A DNA stretch of 10,026 nucleotides, taken from contig JAUXSZ010000190.1 in assembly GCA_030679635.1 (NCBI GenBank), forward strand, positions 1-10,026, read 5' to 3'. The translations under genes and the position numbers were made by a program. Of the stretch, positions 6,833 through 10,026 are shown piece after piece. This DNA is from Sulfuricurvum sp. (GTDB taxonomy: Bacteria > Campylobacterota > Campylobacteria > Campylobacterales > Sulfurimonadaceae). Below the pieces are notes generated by a model. The model worked only from the letters and a program-made list of their open reading frames with translations. It did not search any database and was not told the DNA's origin. The first letter of the stretch is position 1, and the number at the start of each line of letters is the position of its first letter.

Positions 6833-7948
6833 ATGCAGTGTGAATATTTTGGAGTATGCGGCAGCTGTCGTGTTTATGAGAGTGGATATGATGAGCAGCT
6901 CAGTGAAAAAAGCAGCGTAATAGCTGAGAAATTTGCTCCCTATTATAAAGGCAAAATCGATATATTTGCTTCCAAAGAGGAGCGCTATCGCTACCGTAGC
7001 GAGTTTAAAATTTATCATGACGAGGGAACCGTATCGTATGCGATGAGCCGAGCCGACAAACAAGGTTCGGTGAAGATTGAGGGATGTTCTATCGTCTCTG
7101 AGCCCATTGCACGGGTGATGGGGCCCTTGCTGGATGCTATTCGTGAAGCGCACCTTGAGCAGAAGCTCTTTGGGATTGATTTTCTCTCGACGCAAGGGGG
7201 AGAAGTGGTGGCGAGTTTGCTCTATCACCGGGCCTTGGATGAACAGTGGCAAGCAGAGGCCAAAGCAATCGCTGCGAAACTTGGGATCCATATTATCGGA
7301 CGCAGTCGTAAACAAAAACTTATCCTTTCCCAAGATTATGTGACCGAAACACTGCACGTCGGTGATCGAGATTACCGTTATGTCCATATCGAGAACAGTT
7401 TCACACAGCCCAATGCGCAGGTCAACGAGAAAATGGTTGAATGGTCTCTCTCACAGCTGGAGAACATCGGCGGTGATTTGCTCGAACTCTATTGCGGAGC
7501 CGGCAATTTTACGATCCCTTTTGCCTCAAAATTTGACCGAGTTTTGGCAACGGAGATTTCGAAACCCTCCATTGTAGCGGCGAAACGAAATATGGAACTC
7601 AATGATGTTACGAATATCAACTTTGTCCGCCTGAGCGCCGAAGAGTTTACGCAAGCGCTTGACAAAACGAGGGTATTCAAACGTCTTGAGGGGGAAAACT
7701 TCGGCGATTATCGTTTGAAAACCCTTTTCGTTGATCCCCCTCGAAGCGGTTTAGGCGAAGAGCCATGCGCCTTTGCGGAGCGTTTTGACCATCTCCTCTA
7801 TATCTCGTGTAATCCGGAAACACTGCTCCGTGATCTTGAGCTCTTAAGCGCTACGCATACCGTAGTATCGATGGCGCTTTTTGATCAGTTTCCGTATACC
7901 CATCATCTGGAAATAGGGGTAAAACTTACCCGAAAGGTTTTGGCGTGA
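6833..7948 (+). CDS. trmA: TrmA, tRNA (uracil-5-)-methyltransferase, with N-terminal Fe-S-type cysteines
   Basis: Methylates U54 of tRNA to ribothymidine using S-adenosylmethionine. The catalytic half follows E. coli TrmA closely: ENSFTQPNAQVNEKM (187-201), SAM motif LLELYCGAGNFTIPFA (216-231), LATEISKPS, DPPRSGL (301-307), YISCNPETLL (323-332) with nucleophile C326, and FDQFPYTHHLEIGVKL (350-365) with the likely general base E360. The 371-residue length fits TrmA (E. coli 366), with no TRAM domain as in RlmD. Unlike E. coli TrmA, it begins with C3-x5-C9-x2-C12 and has a further C85, the pattern that binds a [4Fe-4S] cluster in RlmD (RumA). The assignment as TrmA rather than an rRNA enzyme rests on overall similarity and length. 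The ATG at 6833 is 8 bp after fliP, with AAGGG upstream. Confidence 0.92.
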   Translation: MQCEYFGVCGSCRVYESGYDEQLSEKSSVIAEKFAPYYKGKIDIFASKEERYRYRSEFKIYHDEGTVSYAMSRADKQGSVKIEGCSIVSEPIARVMGPLLDAIREAHLEQKLFGIDFLSTQGGEVVASLLYHRALDEQWQAEAKAIAAKLGIHIIGRSRKQKLILSQDYVTETLHVGDRDYRYVHIENSFTQPNAQVNEKMVEWSLSQLENIGGDLLELYCGAGNFTIPFASKFDRVLATEISKPSIVAAKRNMELNDVTNINFVRLSAEEFTQALDKTRVFKRLEGENFGDYRLKTLFVDPPRSGLGEEPCAFAERFDHLLYISCNPETLLRDLELLSATHTVVSMALFDQFPYTHHLEIGVKLTRKVLA

Positions 7949-9546
7949 AAACGGCTCTTCTCATTTTGTGTACCGCGAGCATCCTAATGGGTGCTGGCGG
8001 TGATGTGAGCGAAGTGGGAAAATTGGGTCAGCAGTATGAGGAGTGCACCTCTTCACGAAAAGATTTGGAAACCAAAGTCAAAGGCTACCAAACGCGCATA
8101 GCCTCTTTGGAAGCTCAAATAGCTCAAAATTCCAGTATGCTCACCTCTGTGAAAAAAAACTCGAATGCTCTTGCACATGAGATCGGGCAAAAAAAAGGGG
8201 TCATTAAAAGTCTGGAGCAAACTTTGATAGTGCGTGACCGTGCCTATCGTGAAACCTCTGCTAGAAATAAAAACATAACGGCGCAACTCCATACGCAAAA
8301 GGTTTCCGGCCAAGAGCGTGAAATGCTCAAGCGAGCATTGGTCTCGGCTAAAGGGGAGCTCGCGCTTGCCCAAAAAGAGCTAAGGGGAGGCAGTTCCCAG
8401 GCTGTAAAGATGCGTGAAGAATTAAAAGCGGCAAAAGCTGCTCTGGCAACATTGCAATCCGCGCCGTCAAAAATTCACGTATCTGAGAAAATTGTGACTA
8501 AAGTCGTTGAGCCGACAGAAAAAATTCGGGCACTTCAGACGCAGTTGAATTCTGCCAATCTGGCGATAGCGCAGTTGCGAAGCTCACCGTCAAAAGTGCA
8601 ACAGCCTCAAATCGTAACGAAAGTAGTTGAATCAACGCCAAAAGTGGTCTACAAAGATCGCATCGTCACGCAGGAAAAAGTCGTTTACAAAGACCGTCCT
8701 GTTGAAAAAGTGGTGATCAAAACGGTAGAACCGACGGCAAAGGTTCAAGCACTTACCCGTGAACTTTCCAGCGCCAAAACGACCATTGCCAATCTCAAAA
8801 ACAGCGGCGCAAAAGTGGTCTACAAAGATCGCATCGTGACACAGGAAAAAGTCGTTTACAAAGACCGTCTTGTTGAAAAAGTGGTGATCAAAACGGTAGA
8901 ACCGACGGCAAAGGTTCAAGCACTTACCCGTGAACTTTCCAGCGCTAAAACGACCATTGCCAATCTCAAAAATAGCGGCGCAAAGGTGGTCTACAAAGAT
9001 CGCATCGTGACACAGGAAAAAGTCGTGTATAAAGACCGTCCTGTTGAGAAAGTCGTAATAAAAACCGTTATACAAGAAAAACCAACGATGGATGAGAACG
9101 CTCGACGTCAAATCGATAAACTCTCATTGGAGTTGGAGCGTGCAAAAACACTAAATCTAAAACTCTCCCGTGATCTTGCAAAAGGAGCGATAAAACACAG
9201 CACAACAGCAACCCTTGCGCCTCTTCCCGCAACCAAACCTGTTTTGCGTTCTGCGGCAAAAACCGTCACGCCTCCGGCACTAAAATCGGCAGCTCCGGCT
9301 GCGGTACATACCTCTTCAAGTTCGAAAAAATCATCAGGAGTCTATCGGATGGCCAGCAATGCTTCGATTTACAATGGTCCTAATGGACGGGTGATCGATA
9401 CCTGGGAAGCGCGCCGTTCATTCACGGCGGGAAATCCTTCGGATGGATGGATTCATATTACAGGATATTTTGTGAACCGTGTGTTTCAGGCTGCAAGTGA
9501 TGAAGAAAATCTATGGGTTAGAGAGAGCGATACGATCCGTCGATAA
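7945..9546 (+). CDS. Secreted coiled-coil, tandem-repeat protein with C-terminal SH3-like domain, function unknown
   Basis: I do not recognise a named family. The 533 residues begin with a signal peptide (about 1-17, MKTALLILC then ASILMGA). There is a cysteine at 9, but it is not in a lipobox, so a soluble or wall-associated periplasmic protein is likelier than a lipoprotein. Residues about 22-170 are a heptad-like coiled coil. From 183 come repeats alternating a basic extended segment (VVYKDR, VEKVVIKTV) with a short coil (VQALTRELSSAKTTIANLKN); two copies, 233-289 and 290-346, are nearly identical. A further coil (383-413) leads into an Ala/Pro/Ser/Lys-rich linker (about 418-464). Residues about 466-533 resemble a bacterial SH3 domain (ASIYNGPNGRVIDTW, DGWIHITGYFV, ENLWVRESDTI). 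The GTG start overlaps the trmA stop (GTGA) and has AAAGG upstream. A periplasmic spacer or peptidoglycan-binding role is inference. Confidence 0.85.
   Translation: MKTALLILCTASILMGAGGDVSEVGKLGQQYEECTSSRKDLETKVKGYQTRIASLEAQIAQNSSMLTSVKKNSNALAHEIGQKKGVIKSLEQTLIVRDRAYRETSARNKNITAQLHTQKVSGQEREMLKRALVSAKGELALAQKELRGGSSQAVKMREELKAAKAALATLQSAPSKIHVSEKIVTKVVEPTEKIRALQTQLNSANLAIAQLRSSPSKVQQPQIVTKVVESTPKVVYKDRIVTQEKVVYKDRPVEKVVIKTVEPTAKVQALTRELSSAKTTIANLKNSGAKVVYKDRIVTQEKVVYKDRLVEKVVIKTVEPTAKVQALTRELSSAKTTIANLKNSGAKVVYKDRIVTQEKVVYKDRPVEKVVIKTVIQEKPTMDENARRQIDKLSLELERAKTLNLKLSRDLAKGAIKHSTTATLAPLPATKPVLRSAAKTVTPPALKSAAPAAVHTSSSSKKSSGVYRMASNASIYNGPNGRVIDTWEARRSFTAGNPSDGWIHITGYFVNRVFQAASDEENLWVRESDTIRR
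8641..9069 (+). repeat. in-frame 171-bp tandem repeat, two and a half copies
   Basis: Copy 1 is 8641-8811, copy 2 is 8812-8982, and a partial third copy is 8983-9069 (29 of 57 codons). By eye, copies 1 and 2 differ at five of 171 bases, three of them silent or nearly so at the protein level; only one clear residue change (Pro to Leu at residue 309) is seen. Each copy itself contains VVYKDR twice. A degenerate relative of the unit precedes it at about 8491-8631 (residues 183-229). The near identity, including third positions, points to recent duplication or gene conversion. It is not a CRISPR: the copies are contiguous and in frame. Confidence 0.95.
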
Positions 9547-9583
9547 AGTCCATTTTCCCGCAGTTTGATGAATGAAGATGAGA

Positions 9584-9973
9584 TCAAAGTTCCAAATAGG
9601 GAAAGACGTCGATAATTTCTATACAAAGAATTGTTAACCATATTAAAATAGTGATTCCTGTAGCTGCAGCAGCAATATCTTTGATGATCAGAATCTTTTC
9701 GTCGTAGCGTGTTTCCATAAAATCGCACATGGCTTCGATAGCGGTATTGAATAATTCTGCCGAAAGCATTACGCCCGTAGAGAGGATGATCAACGAAGCG
9801 TCCAGCCACTCTTGAAAGATCAAGACCGGTATAAGGATGAAAACCGACAGAATGATTTTGTACAGGACACTGAAATCATAAAGGACGGCAAATCGTAATC
9901 CGGAAAGGATTATTTTAAATTTCCGATAGGGGTGATATCCCTGTTCCCCTGTCTCTAAAAATTTGTTTTTCAT
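9584..9973 (-). CDS. dgkA: DgkA, diacylglycerol kinase (prokaryotic type)
   Basis: Small trimeric inner-membrane kinase that phosphorylates diacylglycerol, recycling the by-product of periplasmic glycan modification; related enzymes phosphorylate undecaprenol. The 129-residue product has three membrane segments (about 38-54, 58-76, 101-120). The core motif AELFNTAIEAMCDFM (72-86) supplies E73, N76 and the likely catalytic base E80, and IIKDIAAAA (97-105) matches the AKDMGSAAV of E. coli. The stretch aligned to E. coli NEAAFRQE is divergent (YDFSVLYK): E28 becomes D33 and E34 becomes K39. The frame is open to an ATG at 10018, but the ATG at 9973 is preferred because GGGAG stands seven bases upstream. 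It ends 37 bp from the convergent repeat-protein gene, with no clear terminator between them. Confidence 0.93.
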   Translation of the reverse strand: MKNKFLETGEQGYHPYRKFKIILSGLRFAVLYDFSVLYKIILSVFILIPVLIFQEWLDASLIILSTGVMLSAELFNTAIEAMCDFMETRYDEKILIIKDIAAAATGITILIWLTILCIEIIDVFPYLEL

Positions 9974-10026
9974 GGCAGCACTCCCGATTTTATAACCAAG
10001 AGGGTGATGCATACCCATACGATTGC
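9970..10026 (-). CDS. possible 3' end of an upstream gene, frame uncertain
   Basis: Reading from the right edge, one frame gives 18 codons, AIVWVCITLLVIKSGVLP, and stops in a TGA that overlaps the dgkA ATG as ATGA, the same junction style as elsewhere in the window; the peptide is hydrophobic. A second frame ends in SYGYASPSWL at a TAA at 9992-9990. Both are possible tails of a gene lying outside the window, and the stretch is too short to choose or to name a product. Confidence 0.25.
   Translation of the reverse strand, partial: AIVWVCITLLVIKSGVLP

Noticed and set aside
6455..7387. 310-codon open frame on the minus strand across the end of fliP and the front of trmA
   Set aside because: Antisense to two clearly real genes, with no recognisable motif or start signal; it is a shadow of their codon use.
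8641..9069. CRISPR array or mobile-element repeats
   Set aside because: The 171-bp copies are contiguous, in frame within one gene, with no spacers.
8632..9111. 159-codon minus-strand open frame over the tandem repeats
   Set aside because: Its repetitive sequence is only the reverse reading of the sense repeats; there is no independent evidence for coding.
9547..9583. Bidirectional terminator between the convergent repeat-protein gene and dgkA
   Set aside because: No GC-rich hairpin followed by a T-run is visible in the 37 bp.

Overview
The window looks like a chromosomal segment of a free-living Campylobacterota (Epsilonproteobacteria) bacterium, possibly Sulfuricurvum- or Sulfurimonas-like. 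This rests on remembered family features and gene order: the run glmU - coaBC - uppS - prepilin peptidase - LptF/G permease - truA, with fliP divergent from glmU, resembles the order I recall in Campylobacter jejuni. Genus is a guess. Everything here looks like core genome; I see no insertion sequence, phage, tRNA, rRNA or CRISPR array.

Minus strand, right to left from 5984 to 240: a tightly packed six-gene run in which every gene overlaps the next by 1, 4, 1, 8 and 4 bases. GlmU makes UDP-GlcNAc, CoaBC makes 4'-phosphopantetheine for CoA and acyl carrier protein, UppS makes the C55 lipid carrier, a type IV prepilin peptidase processes pilin-like proteins, an LptF/LptG permease moves lipopolysaccharide, and TruA modifies tRNA. 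The common theme is cell-envelope precursor supply plus translation. Downstream, htpG (only its first 50 codons are inside the window) has its own well-formed sigma70 promoter.

Plus strand from 6090 to 9546: fliP (flagellar export gate), trmA (tRNA U54 methylase), and a secreted 533-residue protein of unknown function, spaced 8 bp and then overlapping 4 bp, so probably one transcript. glmU and fliP diverge from a 105-bp gap that holds two face-to-face extended -10 promoter candidates. The unknown protein is the least ordinary item: signal peptide, long coiled coil, almost identical 57-residue tandem repeats, a low-complexity linker and an SH3-like C-terminal domain.

Right end, minus strand: dgkA (diacylglycerol kinase) converges on the repeat-protein gene; its upstream neighbour lies mostly outside the window. 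No gene-free stretch exceeds about 105 bp.
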